Source: Acidiluteibacter sp963716125 (GTDB lineage Bacteria > Bacteroidota > Bacteroidia > Flavobacteriales_E > Vicingaceae). From it: a DNA stretch of 64,000 nucleotides. The stretch lies in the NCBI GenBank assembly GCA_963716125.1, contig OY970294.1:1488001-1552000 (forward strand). The letters are read 5' to 3'. This document shows, one piece after another, positions 28,245 through 36,818 of the stretch. How positions within the stretch are numbered: the stretch's first letter is position 1; each line of letters opens with the position of its first letter. Made by a program: the position numbers and the translations under genes. The notes beneath the pieces were generated by a model. It ran no database searches. It saw only the letters and a list, made by a program, of their open reading frames with translations, and was not told the DNA's origin.

Positions 28245-29555
28245 TTAAAATTTAGGAGCAATTAAGGTTTTTGAAATAGAATTACTTAATTCTGACGAAA
28301 CCTTGACTTTAACTGAATATTTGTTCCAATCACAGACTACTTTTTTTATTTCTTCAATTATTTTTTCACTCTTTCTAATGTTATTGTCAGTTGCTATTTT
28401 CATAAGATCTGATTTACTAATATTCTTATGTTTCCCATTAATACTTAATGTATGTTGGCTAACCCAAATATTATTTGGATCATAAGAGTAACAAACATCA
28501 TATGCAGGAGAAAGCTCCCATTTGCCATCTTGTTTAAGTCTAAACGAAAAGTTCTTGGTATGATCATCATAATTGGTTGCCATAACATTAAATACCATTC
28601 TTCTAAACATTTGTTCAGCTTCAGGATATGTCATTTTTAGCATTCTCATCGTTTGAAATAATTGTTCATAGCTATACCCTTGAAGATTGTTGTAGTCAAA
28701 ATGTTGTATCCCACAAAGCGTTTGAATATGGTGTTTTTTGTCATTTCCTTCCCTGTCAAACCTTTTGGTCATAAAATGAGCTCTGCTATTTTCTTCCAAT
28801 AATTGACTTTCCATCATTTCAATGCCACAGTCTTTTGCCATCAAATAATATGCGTATTCAACTCTTCCAAATCCGTAGCTCGCTCCAAATTGAGCATCAC
28901 TAACTCCATCAAGTTTAATTAGCCAATGTTCGAAACCTTTTGGTGCATCTGTTTGACCAGATCTTACTTCCCCTGTCTTTTGGTTAAAAGCAATTACAGC
29001 TTTTGGTCTTGCTCCACCAGCAGAAGTACCAATCGTTAATATTTCATGCATTGCCTTTTGCTCGTCTTTATGCATGTTAGTCTCAAAACTTTGCCGATTG
29101 GATAGCATTTTTTGAGCAATGTCTACTAAGCTATTTATTTCTATTGAAAACGTTTGTTGGTTAGATTTTAGTTGAGTTGGTTCAAATTCTAACGCTCCCA
29201 TTCCTCTAGTTCCAATAAAGCATAATTGCTCAACGGGATTCATACTATTGGGAGGTCTTCCTTTCTGTGCTAACCATATATTTATTAGTTGATTTCCATA
29301 TTTATCAGGAAGTGAATCTGCTAGTAGCCCTGGAAGTCCATTAAATGTGGCTATTACCTGATCTTTTTGTTTTCTCAACTCAGGAAAACTATATATCCGT
29401 TCACCATTTTCTAAAGGCATTTTTGTAGGTGAGAGTTCATGTCTTCTTGTAAGAAACTTTTTGTCATACTGAAAACTAGCCAATTGTTGGTTTGGATCCC
29501 AACGGGCTGCCCCTACCAATTCTCCCCATATTTTTATTTCTACTACATCTACCAT
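28245..29555 (-). CDS. hipA: HipA-family serine/threonine kinase toxin, 436 aa
   Basis: Full-length HipA-type toxin kinase; E. coli HipA phosphorylates glutamyl-tRNA synthetase and induces persistence. Visible features: the N-terminal HipA_N subdomain (VVEIKIWGELVGAARWDPNQ), the regulatory P-loop GTSAGGARPKAVIAFNQKTG at about 176, and the catalytic YDDHTKNFSFRLKQDGKWEL (HxxxN-like loop, D at about 327) followed by SPAYDVCYSYDP (metal-binding D). It overlaps hipB by 7 nt. It sits at the edge of the cassette-like island, in keeping with toxin-antitoxin cargo. Confidence 0.92.
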   Translation of the reverse strand: MVDVVEIKIWGELVGAARWDPNQQLASFQYDKKFLTRRHELSPTKMPLENGERIYSFPELRKQKDQVIATFNGLPGLLADSLPDKYGNQLINIWLAQKGRPPNSMNPVEQLCFIGTRGMGALEFEPTQLKSNQQTFSIEINSLVDIAQKMLSNRQSFETNMHKDEQKAMHEILTIGTSAGGARPKAVIAFNQKTGEVRSGQTDAPKGFEHWLIKLDGVSDAQFGASYGFGRVEYAYYLMAKDCGIEMMESQLLEENSRAHFMTKRFDREGNDKKHHIQTLCGIQHFDYNNLQGYSYEQLFQTMRMLKMTYPEAEQMFRRMVFNVMATNYDDHTKNFSFRLKQDGKWELSPAYDVCYSYDPNNIWVSQHTLSINGKHKNISKSDLMKIATDNNIRKSEKIIEEIKKVVCDWNKYSVKVKVSSELSNSISKTLIAPKF

Positions 29556-29896
29556 TCTACTTCTTCATTAGAATTTTTACCCTTACTTCTTGCACGACTT
29601 CTTTTATTTTTTTGAAGTTTGGCATACTCTATTGGGCTTATCTGATTATTAACTTTGAAAACATCCATGATGTGCAATAAATCTAGAACCCGTAGCACTT
29701 GAATTAAACTGTTTAAGTTTACTTTTTCCCCTCGTTCCAATAAACTAAGTGTGGACCGGCTAATATTAGCATCTTTGGCTATATTACTTTGTGATTTGTT
29801 TTGACTCAACCTGTGATGTTGAATAAATGTTCCAATCATTTCTATGAGAGCTTTATCACTCATTGAGTTCCAATTCATGTATGAATTATCATTCAT
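29549..29896 (-). CDS. hipB: HipB-like XRE family antitoxin, 115 aa
   Basis: Helix-turn-helix protein: HHRLSQNKSQSNIAKDANIS followed by RSTLSLLERGEKVNLNSLIQ at about 27-70. A basic C-terminal tail (KNKRSRARSKGKNSNEE) probably contacts DNA or HipA. It is first in the operon and overlaps hipA by 7 nt, the usual antitoxin-first order, and is expected to repress the operon together with HipA. The promoter region 29897-30060 is very AT-rich with TTTAAACAAATTTG-like boxes. Confidence 0.88.
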   Translation of the reverse strand: MNDNSYMNWNSMSDKALIEMIGTFIQHHRLSQNKSQSNIAKDANISRSTLSLLERGEKVNLNSLIQVLRVLDLLHIMDVFKVNNQISPIEYAKLQKNKRSRARSKGKNSNEEVEW

Positions 29897-30075
29897 AACC
29901 TAGATATTATATGTTTAATGCGTTAAATGTCATACAAAATTAATTAAAAATAATTCAATTTAAACAAATTTGAGTATGAATAATCAGTCACAAACCCTAT
30001 AAATAAATAATAATGCATTAATAATCATACAATACGATAGTTATAATTTTCTTATGTAGTTGGAGTAAAATGATC

Positions 30076-30112
30076 TATAATTTAGAACCGTACTAAAAAT
30101 GGGAAGCCTACA
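30076..30112. repeat. Solo right terminal end of the IS3-family element
   Basis: 37 bp identical to the right end of the intact IS (52012-52048), running from TATAATTTAGAACCG to GGGAAGCCTACA. There is no transposase next to it. It is a remnant of a deletion or of one-ended movement, between hipB and the gene at 30183. Confidence 0.8.
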
Positions 30113-30182
30113 TTACCAATAATTTAATGTGTTAAAAAAAAACACTTCTGATATTTGTTGAGTAATTAGTTTACCTATCAAT

Positions 30183-30659
30183 TTATTCCCAATAAAAATC
30201 AAACTTAACTTTAGCTTCATTTATTGAACTTTCAGGGTAATTATATGAGATTAACTCTCTTGTAGTTTGTTTTAATTTCATATCAATAATCTCTTTTGTC
30301 TTTTGAGGCTTTTTATTATAAATTGGATAATATAACTGAATAAGTCTTTCTCTTTCATTATTAATTTCTATCCAAAAGTTTAGGTCAAAAGCGATTATTA
30401 TTTGATTCTTATTTAAATGATAACTATAGTCATATTTTATTTCTGATTCCTTAAATTGTATCAAAGATAAACCACCTTTTTTTCTGAGAATTTTAAGCTC
30501 ATTTTTATCTTTGAAAACCAATTTAATTTCTTCTTTGAAATGAGTTGTGTCTCCATTAATAATTACATATTCAAATTCTATAGTTAGATTGTCCTTGGTA
30601 GGTTGAGCAAGGAGATTGAAATTATATACTATTAAAAAAATGAAAAGTAATAACCTCAT
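30183..30659 (-). CDS. Secreted hypothetical protein, about 158 aa
   Basis: I prefer the start at 30659, which gives a signal peptide (MRLLLFIFLIVYNFNLLAQP); the open frame continues 14 codons upstream to 30701. The mature part is beta-rich (TKDNLTIEFEYVIINGDTTH, ELKILRKKGGLSLIQFKESE) with no recognised domain. It is followed by no clear terminator and preceded directly by a truncated attC-like site, so it may be a cassette gene that has lost one end. Confidence 0.65.
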   Translation of the reverse strand: MRLLLFIFLIVYNFNLLAQPTKDNLTIEFEYVIINGDTTHFKEEIKLVFKDKNELKILRKKGGLSLIQFKESEIKYDYSYHLNKNQIIIAFDLNFWIEINNERERLIQLYYPIYNKKPQKTKEIIDMKLKQTTRELISYNYPESSINEAKVKFDFYWE

Positions 30660-30701
30660 ATTTTTTTGACATTGGTTTTTCAAATGTTTGTTAAGATACA
30701 T

Positions 30702-30906
30702 AGTTTACAAAGTTAAAGATACAATTTGCTCCCGAAACTTCGGGATTACTATTTAGCGATATTTCTTGGCGATTTTTATAAATTCCTACCTGACGGCAGG
30801 CATGGCCTCTTTTCAGTATAAAATCGCCAAAGCGATTCTGTGGAGTTTCAGATAATTACCAAAACATTGTAACTTGCTTACGCCCAATGAGTTTTTATAT
30901 AATGTT
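30702..30906. repeat. attC-like site, family A, left arm truncated
   Basis: Shares AAAGATACAATTTGCTCCCG, the AATCGCCAAAGCGATT palindrome and the right arm TACGCCCAATGAG with TTTTTATATAATGTT with the other family A sites. The left arm AACGCCTATATAA is missing. The right core GTTGTAGGTA (30904-30913) is complementary to TACCTACAAC at 32272-32281 on the other side of the next gene. It also carries a CCTGACGGCAGG palindrome. Confidence 0.7.
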
Positions 30907-30920
30907 GTAGGTATTGATTT

Positions 30921-32243
30921 TTAATAATAATATTTGCCTTGCAGCTTTAGAATCTCTCGTGAAATTTTATAATTCATATTTGATTCATAAGGATGACCTT
31001 CAATAAGATAACTAGAATTGTATTTGTTAAACATAAAAATGTAGTTAATGTCTATTAAAAAAGTATCAATAAGTTCAAAAAACGAAGTTGTCCTTTTATA
31101 TTTTTCCTCAAGATAAACCACAGGATTACCATTATAAACAAATGTTGAATTTATTATAAATCCTTTTTGTTCAATATTTTTTATCTCGTGTTCAGATATA
31201 AAATAAATTGAATCTAATTTTGAATTATCCTTGAATTTAGAAGTTCTTGGATCTGCATAAATGCTGTCAATATCTAGCTTATAAATATACTTTTTTTCTC
31301 TACGATGCGATATGACTTTTTTTAAGTCTGCTTTCCCTGAACACGCAATATAGGTGTAATCTTCATGTTTATCATAAACTTTTTGTTTAGCCAGTGGATT
31401 TTTATTATTCACATCATAACCATAAAATTTCATGTCATTTTCTATCCAAGCACTATCACTATATAAAAATGAACTTAAATTTAAATTTGGTTCTGGGATT
31501 GGAAAATTGCAATTCCTCAAAAATCTGCGAATGAGATTATTCGTTTCGTAGAAATAATAATTACAAACACAATCATCACAATTCCAACTTGTTTCGAAAC
31601 TATAAAATAAACTAATAAGAGAATCTGCAATATATTTTTTGAAATCTAAAAAAACATTGTCTGTCAATCGCCCCTTGTAGACTCCGTCAAGAGTTCTATA
31701 GTTTTTCCACTGCTCAACACCACTAGTTTCATACAATATATTGCCTTTTTGGTCAACATAAAATCCGCTATTTCTGAAATACATTAGATTGAACTGTCCT
31801 TTAATCTCAGAGTATTTTTCCGAAGAGTATAGGGTTAGAATAGAATCCTTAAAATAGCTGTAATATGAATAGTTGAGTGGGCTCTTTATAATAGTTGAAT
31901 CATATAGGATGCGATTTAAGTCAAAACGCATTATGAGTGAATCCTTTGTATAAGTAACTTTTGCAATAATATCTTTAAAATGATTAATTAACAGACTATC
32001 ATCAGATACGTACTTGCTCAAGAAAAAAAATGTTGAATCTTCCCAATTAATAGGTGTTGTATTGGAAAAAAAGCCATAATGATTGAGCCCTGAAAAATTT
32101 ATAGTTGAATCATTAAAACGAAATCTAATCCCTTCAGAAGTATACCAACTACTATTATTTAATTTTTCTGAATAGGTTTGGGAATAGGCACTAAAATTAA
32201 TTGAAAGTACAAAGAATATTAATATTTTGAAATATAGTTTCAT
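30921..32243 (-). CDS. Secreted hypothetical protein, 440 aa (cassette gene)
   Basis: A signal peptide (MKLYFKILIFFVLSINFSAY) precedes a long exported chain rich in Tyr, Ser and Asp. It has a cysteine cluster (TSWNCDDCVCNYYF, about 218-231) and a possible copper- or zinc-type motif. No family was recognised. The gene fills a unit bounded by GTTGTAGGTA (30904) and TACCTACAAC (32272), with its start only 29 nt from the right end, leaving little room for its own promoter. Confidence 0.7.
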   Translation of the reverse strand: MKLYFKILIFFVLSINFSAYSQTYSEKLNNSSWYTSEGIRFRFNDSTINFSGLNHYGFFSNTTPINWEDSTFFFLSKYVSDDSLLINHFKDIIAKVTYTKDSLIMRFDLNRILYDSTIIKSPLNYSYYSYFKDSILTLYSSEKYSEIKGQFNLMYFRNSGFYVDQKGNILYETSGVEQWKNYRTLDGVYKGRLTDNVFLDFKKYIADSLISLFYSFETSWNCDDCVCNYYFYETNNLIRRFLRNCNFPIPEPNLNLSSFLYSDSAWIENDMKFYGYDVNNKNPLAKQKVYDKHEDYTYIACSGKADLKKVISHRREKKYIYKLDIDSIYADPRTSKFKDNSKLDSIYFISEHEIKNIEQKGFIINSTFVYNGNPVVYLEEKYKRTTSFFELIDTFLIDINYIFMFNKYNSSYLIEGHPYESNMNYKISREILKLQGKYYY

Positions 32244-32278
32244 TTTATAAATTGATAGCTAATACTTTTATTACCTAC

Positions 32279-32767
32279 AACAACCGAATAAAAGAAAAAG
32301 TACGTTTATTCCCATTATATCCTTATGTTTTATTATTCATCCAAATATAATAAATAATTTATATTGGATTTAAAGTGCAGGCCTCAATAGAAAAAAACAG
32401 TTGCACATTATTTTTCGCAGGGTTGCACTCGTCCGCCGCAAGGAGGAAACCACTGCGAAGCATTGTGCTTATATCCAACGGTTCAGGGAGAACTATGGCT
32501 ATGCTTGAGGTAAAAACAAAACATACTGCTAAAACTGCAACTTATTTGAAATTATATCAACTAAATAGACAGAATGCCGACCTTATTCCATTATTTTTAG
32601 TTGTAAAAAAAGCATTACTTCCAATAAAAGACAACAAAAAAGAAACCTGAAGAGGAGTAAACCTTATTAAATTTCCGTAGCAAAAAAGCAAGTAGACCGA
32701 AGGGCTGAACTCAACACAGGCTCTAATGAAGTGCGTCCTCAACACATTGCATTAGATCCTAATTGTT
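32279..32767. other. Long irregular intercassette region with nested hairpins, no convincing gene
   Basis: The region begins at the AAC end of the preceding unit and ends at GTTGGCGGTA (32765-32774). It holds a large imperfect hairpin: GCACATTATTTTTCGCAGGG near 32403 pairs with CCACTGCGAAGCATTGTGC near 32448, and its loop contains a Cys-poor CGTCCGCCGCAAGGAGG palindrome. A 91-codon plus-strand frame (32375-32650) covers the hairpin and is probably not coding, although its second half (EVKTKHTAKTATYLKLYQLN) is somewhat protein-like. Confidence 0.5.
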
Positions 32768-32798
32768 GGCGGTAGTGTTTTTTCTATCGTTTGGTTTA

Positions 32799-33212
32799 TT
32801 ATAGTTTTTGATAAAGCTCCATTAGAATACCATTATTATCTTTAAAGAATACAAATTTTTGTCCGTTTGAATTCGTCACTTCTCTAATTTCATTTATGAC
32901 TTCAACCTCTTGAGATTTTAATCGAGCCACCATTTGTTTTAAATTGTCAACGCTTATCGCAATATGTTTTAATCCTACAATAGGCAAATCCATTGCAGCA
33001 TTGCGACTACTTTCTGGTAATGAAGAAGCGTTTTTAATTTCAAAAATCTCGATACGAAAATCATTTAATGTCAAAAAAGCGACTTTGGCATTTAGTCCTT
33101 CTATTTCATAACCGAAATCGAAAGTAAAACCCAATTTTTCTGAATACCATTTTATTGTTTGCTGAATTCAAGTCTTAAATGCAACTTTTCGGTTAAATAA
33201 TAATTGATTCAT
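32799..33212 (-). pseudogene. VOC/glyoxalase-family protein with an in-frame stop at codon 15
   Basis: ATG at 33212 gives MNQLLFNRKVAFKT, then TGA, then IQQTIKWYSEKLGFTFDFGY in the same frame to the stop at 32799. Without the TGA this is a normal 137-residue VOC protein: N-terminal beta-alpha-beta module, then GLKHIAISVDNLKQMVARLK and GQKFVFFKDNNGILMELYQK with the C-terminal metal-ligand Glu. VOC proteins bind metal and act as glyoxalases, dioxygenases or resistance proteins. It is in a unit with a nitroreductase and a HxlR regulator. The stop may be an assembly error. Confidence 0.7.
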
Positions 33213-33259
33213 TAGGCTCTAGTTTAGCACTGCGTTGATAATAATGTTTTAATGATTTA

Positions 33260-33889
33260 TTAATTAATTTCAGTTACCAGTTCATTTAATGGTAATCTAA
33301 CTTTCTTTTTTTTTGCCAAAAAATCGTTTTCTGTATCTCTATACCCCAAAGCAAGAAGTAATACACTTTTTAGTCCTTTTTCCTTTAGGTTCAACAAGAC
33401 ATCTAATTTTTCTGAATTAAAACCTTCCATTGGTGTAGCATCCACTTTAGCATCGGCAGCAGCAATCAAACCTGTACCTAATGCAATGTACGCTTGTCGC
33501 GATGACCAAATAAAGTTTTCTTCGTCTGTTTTAGTTAATAGATTGTTCATAAGGGATTTTTTGTATTCTGCCAAAGCTGTTTCAGGTAATCCTCTTTCAT
33601 TTGCAGTAAAACGAATAAAATCTGATATGTGTTCTTTGGTTATAGTGTCGAAAGCTGCAAAAACAATAAGATGTGATGCATCTGTTATCTGCGCGTTAAA
33701 AGAATCTTCTGCTATTTTTTTTCTAATTTGATTTTTATTGATTACAAAAATTCGATAAGGTTGAATTCCTGTCGAGGAGGCCGTTAAGGAAATCGCTTTC
33801 AATATTTGGTTTACATTTTCATTCGATACTTTCTGAGAGGTATATTTTTTTACAGCATACCGCCAATTTAGTGTGTTGATTAAGTTTAT
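33260..33889 (-). CDS. Nitroreductase family protein (NfsB-like), start codon unclear
   Basis: FMN-dependent NAD(P)H oxidoreductase. In-frame sequence upstream of the first usual start reads INLINTLNWRYAVKKYTSQK and VSNENVNQILKAISLTASST, a normal nitroreductase N-terminus, so the gene extends to about 33889, where an ATA stands in place of ATG. The body has GIQPYRIFVINKNQIRKKIA and IALGTGLIAAADAKVDATPM, and ends VRLPLNELVTEIN. It is divergent from the HxlR regulator at 34001, the usual partner, with a shared operator between them. Confidence 0.82.
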   Translation of the reverse strand: MNLINTLNWRYAVKKYTSQKVSNENVNQILKAISLTASSTGIQPYRIFVINKNQIRKKIAEDSFNAQITDASHLIVFAAFDTITKEHISDFIRFTANERGLPETALAEYKKSLMNNLLTKTDEENFIWSSRQAYIALGTGLIAAADAKVDATPMEGFNSEKLDVLLNLKEKGLKSVLLLALGYRDTENDFLAKKKKVRLPLNELVTEIN

Positions 33890-33928
33890 TTTTTTAAAAG
33901 TTTTCTTTGTGAATATTTGTCAAATTTA

Positions 33929-33960
33929 GTTACTTTTGGCAGTAAGTGACAAAAAGTAAC
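33929..33960. promoter_or_regulatory. Candidate HxlR operator
   Basis: Perfect inverted repeat GTTACTTTT (33929-33937) and AAAAGTAAC (33952-33960) with a 14-nt spacer. It lies midway between the divergent nitroreductase and HxlR genes, the expected position for a dimeric winged-helix repressor or activator. Confidence 0.65.
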
Positions 33961-34000
33961 AAGATATTTCAGTAACATATAGGTAACAAACCAAGATACT

Positions 34001-34360
34001 ATGAGTAAAGACAAAGAAGAAAAAAAGGTCTGCAAGCATAAAATTCAGGCAATTTCGGATACTATGTACGTTTTGAGTGGAAAATGGAAAATGCATATTT
34101 TAGTGGCTCTCTATTTTGGAAGTAAACGTTACACAGATTTATTAGTAGATGTGGAAGGAATTTCTGGAAAGATGTTGAGTCGAGAATTGAAAGAAATGGA
34201 AACGAATCTACTGATAAGTAGAACAATAGTAGATGCTAGACCCATCTCGGTAAGATATGAATTGACAGACTACTGTGTAAATTTAATTCCAGTAATTAGT
34301 AATTTAGCTGATTGGGGTACTTCCCACCGAAAAGAAATAATTAAAAGAGCTCACGCGTGA
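34001..34360 (+). CDS. HxlR family winged-helix transcriptional regulator, 119 aa
   Basis: Full-length HxlR protein: CKHKIQAISDTMYVLSGKWK with the N-terminal Cys typical of redox- or electrophile-sensing members, MHILVALYFGSKRYTDLLVD, VEGISGKMLSRELKEMETNL (recognition helix) and the wing RPISVRYELTDYCVNLIPVI. It is divergent from the nitroreductase gene and probably controls it and the VOC gene. It is one of the few plus-strand genes in the island, and it shares a unit with two minus-strand genes. Confidence 0.92.
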   Translation: MSKDKEEKKVCKHKIQAISDTMYVLSGKWKMHILVALYFGSKRYTDLLVDVEGISGKMLSRELKEMETNLLISRTIVDARPISVRYELTDYCVNLIPVISNLADWGTSHRKEIIKRAHA

Positions 34361-34517
34361 TTCTTAAAAGGGGAAAGAATTCATTACTTGAATAATATTA
34401 AAAACTCATTCTTTAAATGATAATCGATTATGTTTTTTGCGTTCCTACAGCAAATCTAAAATTTTGATTTGTAGGATTGAGTTATTGAATTCAGGATAGG
34501 TTTTTTACATTACCGCC

Positions 34518-34974
34518 AACGTTTAGTAATCGAGTAGGTAAAGGGAGTTTCACCCTAAACCTCTCAAAGAACCTTGCTTGAAAGTCTCCCCTCACACTGC
34601 TCTTCTTACACAAATCTAAGCGTTTACATTTATATTAGAAAATTGCCAATGGTAAAATAAAGTCGGATATTGTCTTCTTACTGTTGATGACCATTGATAG
34701 CCCTTCCTTATACTGGTTTTGTATCGCTTGCTTGTACCTTCTTCTTGCCCACCAAATCAGCTCCTTCGGGTTTGCAAGCCTGCGGTTAATTTTTGATTGA
34801 ATAGGTATTTTTCAAGTAACAAGTTTATTTAAAGCTAAAATTAATATTTTCAGTTTAATGAGCTAGTTTTGTGCCGCAGGGTTGTAAACCTGGCGGAGCA
34901 GGGATTTTGTGGGATTTCAGATAACCACAAAACTCTCGTAACCCGCTGCCGCCCTATGATTTTTATATAATGTT
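34518..34974. repeat. attC-like site invaded by a group II intron remnant
   Basis: The left end TTACCGCCAAC (34510-34520) is complementary to GTTGGCGGTA at 32765 on the other side of the VOC-nitroreductase-HxlR unit. Family B sequence GTTTAGTA follows, then minus-strand intron debris (34529-34795). The right end is family A: GATTTTGTGGGATTTCAG, CTCTCGTAACCCGCTGCCGC and TTTTTATATAATGTTATGGG. The right core is GTTATGGGC (34972-34980). The site therefore appears to be a junction of two site families. Confidence 0.6.
34529..34795 (-). mobile_element. Group II intron remnant, maturase C-terminus and 3' end
   Basis: On the minus strand a degraded reading frame gives WWARRRYKQAIQNQYKEGLS, related to group II maturase C-termini. 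It is followed by GTGTGAGGGGAGAC, AGGTTCTTTGAGAGGTTTAG and CCTACTCGATTACTAAACG, which resembles an intron 3' domain. It is a different intron from the two near-identical copies at 36.8 and 62.9 kb. It ends directly at the family B attC-like arm. Boundaries are approximate. Confidence 0.6.
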
Positions 34975-35035
34975 ATGGGCTTTTTTGATTTTATCAGCCT
35001 CTTAATGAGTCTGTCTGAATTGAGTTCTGTCATTA

Positions 35036-35323
35036 CTATGCAGCAGGTAATGAGTTGATATTTAGTTGACCGCCAACCGCTTTTAAAACTTTAAAAATAG
35101 TATCAAATTGAGGTTTTGAGCTTTGATTAAGTGCCTTGTACAAACTTGGTCTGCTAAGTCCCGTTTGTTCTGCAATTTTGGTCATTCCGATAGCTTTTGC
35201 AATATGTCCGATTGCTGCAATTACGTCTGATGCATCTCCGTCTTCTAAGACTGTATTCAAATATTCAGCTATCATTTCATTATCATCAATGTAGTCTGCT
35301 ATGTCAAATTTCGTTGTTGTCAT
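35036..35323 (-). CDS. Putative addiction-module antidote protein (HigA-like), 95 aa
   Basis: Matches the putative addiction-module antidote family: FDIADYIDDNEMIAEYLNTV, GDASDVIAAIGHIAKAIGMT and the helix-turn-helix KIAEQTGLSRPSLYKALNQS at about 52-71. It is second in the operon, 5 nt after the toxin gene, the toxin-first order usual for this type. It is expected to neutralise the RelE-like toxin and repress the promoter. Confidence 0.9.
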   Translation of the reverse strand: MTTTKFDIADYIDDNEMIAEYLNTVLEDGDASDVIAAIGHIAKAIGMTKIAEQTGLSRPSLYKALNQSSKPQFDTIFKVLKAVGGQLNINSLPAA

Positions 35324-35328
35324 AAGTT

Positions 35329-35628
35329 CTATTTTTTATATTTAGTCCACAGTAATTTGGCTTTTTTAATATCCGTTTCTTGTGTTGATTTGTCGCCGCC
35401 CAAAAGCAGAATTGTAATAATTCCTGCATGTTCTTTTAAGTAAACTCGATATCCTTTTCCTTCTTTAATTCTTAACTCGGTTAATCCGTCTCCGACTGGT
35501 TTACAGTCTCCAAAATTTCCTTTTTCTTCAATTCTTTGAACCCTGAATAAAATTTTTGCTTTTGCACGCCTGTCTTTTAGCTTTCGAAGCCATTTATCAA
35601 ATTCAGAAGTTTTTTCAATTATGTACAT
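35329..35628 (-). CDS. RelE/ParE family toxin (HigB-like), 99 aa
   Basis: Small basic toxin of the addiction-module killer subtype: IIEKTSEFDKWLRKLKDRRA, KILFRVQRIEEKGNFGDCKP, and the C-terminal strand pair GLTELRIKEGKGYRVYLKEH and IITILLLGGDKSTQETDIKK. Such toxins act on ribosome-bound mRNA or on gyrase. It is paired with the antidote gene 5 nt downstream. The unit starts at GTTATGGGC (34972), but its other end does not show the matching GCCCATAAC. Confidence 0.9.
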   Translation of the reverse strand: MYIIEKTSEFDKWLRKLKDRRAKAKILFRVQRIEEKGNFGDCKPVGDGLTELRIKEGKGYRVYLKEHAGIITILLLGGDKSTQETDIKKAKLLWTKYKK

Positions 35629-35863
35629 AAATAAATGTATTCACTTGGATACAAAATTAAGGATAAATTTTGAGATAATTTATCAATCTATGCGATAAGT
35701 TGAAGTAGGGTAGATGCAAGTTTGCAGAACGGAATATCAGTATTGAATTCCATCCGAGAATTAAGGTTATACAAAGTTAGATTGAAAAGCCGGTATTTGC
35801 TGATTTTTTTGTTAAAAATCTACTTCTCCGAAAGTGGCTTCGATTTGTGTTTCAATTTTAGTC
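35629..35863. other. Noncoding stretch upstream of the toxin-antitoxin pair
   Basis: 235 bp with the promoter region of the toxin-antitoxin operon (AT-rich, with AATTTATCAATC and CGATAAGTTG) and no convincing gene. It leads into the attC-like site at 35864. Nothing else was recognised. Confidence 0.5.
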
Positions 35864-36049
35864 AACGGTCTTGTATATGGATCGTAGCGTGCAAATTAGC
35901 GATAACTATTCGGTTGGGCACGAACCGAAATTTTTAATTATCTTATTATCTTTTTTTCAATAAGCCAAATTAAAAAATTTGGCGGACTTCGCAAATATGC
36001 CTGAACTTCCTATTAATCAACTAATTAGCTACGAGATATATACGGTGTT
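35864..36049. repeat. attC-like site, family C
   Basis: The left arm AACGGTCTTGTATATGGATC with GTAGCGTGC pairs imperfectly with the right arm TAGCTACGAGATATATACGG with TGTT. The centre has ATTCGGTTGGGCACGAACCG and CCAAATTAAAAAATTTGGCG. The right core GTTGTGCAT (36047-36055) is complementary to ATGCACAAC (36691-36699) beyond the next gene. It closely matches the site at 39935-40121. Confidence 0.75.
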
Positions 36050-36070
36050 GTGCATAGTGTTTTCCATTTC

Positions 36071-36577
36071 TCATTCGGTTGTAGTTAGAGGCAAACTGGT
36101 ATTCCAAATACTGCTGCACATCTTCCATTCGCCATTTTCCTTTTTCCAAATATTAATGTATTTCCCTTTATCAATTATATTATCTTCTCCATAACGCAAG
36201 TAGTAGGTTCCTTCATCAATCAGATAATCTTCGTTACCAAAAAAAGAGGTTGTTTCTTCAGTAAATTCTTTAATTCCGTAATTGACCCATTCGTTATTCA
36301 CAGCCGCAATAGCATCACGTCCAGTTATAATATCAGAATTAGGTGAATACACATTTGCATCCTTTGTAAAAATGTTATTCAAATATGCCGTGTCACGAGT
36401 GATATGTGCTTGCGTAAATTTATCGCTCTTTTCTTTTATGAGTTTTTTCATTGCAGTTAAGTCAAAAGTAGCAACAGTGCTGTTATTGGTTTCTTTTGAA
36501 GCAGAGTTATTGTTCCCGCAACTAATGATTAATCCAGCAAATACAATTGCTGTAATTAAAATAGAAACTTGTTTCAT
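36071..36577 (-). CDS. NTF2/SnoaL-like (DUF4440) lipoprotein, 168 aa
   Basis: The lipoprotein signal MKQVSILITAIVFAGLIISC ends at a lipobox Cys (residue 20). The mature part is a cone-shaped NTF2-like domain: IKEKSDKFTQAHITRDTAYL, DANVYSPNSDIITGRDAIAA and KGKYINIWKKENGEWKMCSS. Such domains bind small ligands or act as isomerases or hydrolases; the substrate is unknown. The unit is bounded by GTTGTGCATAGTG (36047) and CATTATGCACAAC (36699), 12 of 13 bases complementary. Confidence 0.82.
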   Translation of the reverse strand: MKQVSILITAIVFAGLIISCGNNNSASKETNNSTVATFDLTAMKKLIKEKSDKFTQAHITRDTAYLNNIFTKDANVYSPNSDIITGRDAIAAVNNEWVNYGIKEFTEETTSFFGNEDYLIDEGTYYLRYGEDNIIDKGKYINIWKKENGEWKMCSSIWNTSLPLTTTE

Positions 36578-36696
36578 ATTATTTTGTTTAATTGGTTATA
36601 CTTAAAATACTTTAATTCTGCACTTTGTATTATAAAATTTCGCTTTTATTATCACAGATTTTTTGTCGATTTCACGTTGTTTTTTGCATTATGCAC

Positions 36697-36818
36697 AACG
36701 GTTAGTATATGAAAAGTAGGCGATTTCGAAGCACCCAACTTTCGGTTAAGCACAAAGTTTGATACGAGCCACAATCCTTGAATTTACTACTGTTTCGCCT
36801 ATTTTTTATATACATTGT
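36697..36818. repeat. attC-like site, family B, split by a group II intron in its right core
   Basis: The left arm AACGGTTAGTATATGAAAAG with TAGGCGA pairs with TCGCCTATTTTTTATATACA and TTGT. The centre has the motif ACTTTCGGTTAAGCAC. The intron starts at 36819, directly after ACATTGT. Joining 36818 to 39002 gives ACATTGTTGTGCTTTC, which restores a core GTTGTGC complementary to the left-arm GCACAAC (36693-36699). Confidence 0.8.

Noticed and set aside
32375..32650. 91-codon plus-strand ORF
   Set aside because: It covers a hairpin-rich intercassette region and has no recognised domain; probably not coding.
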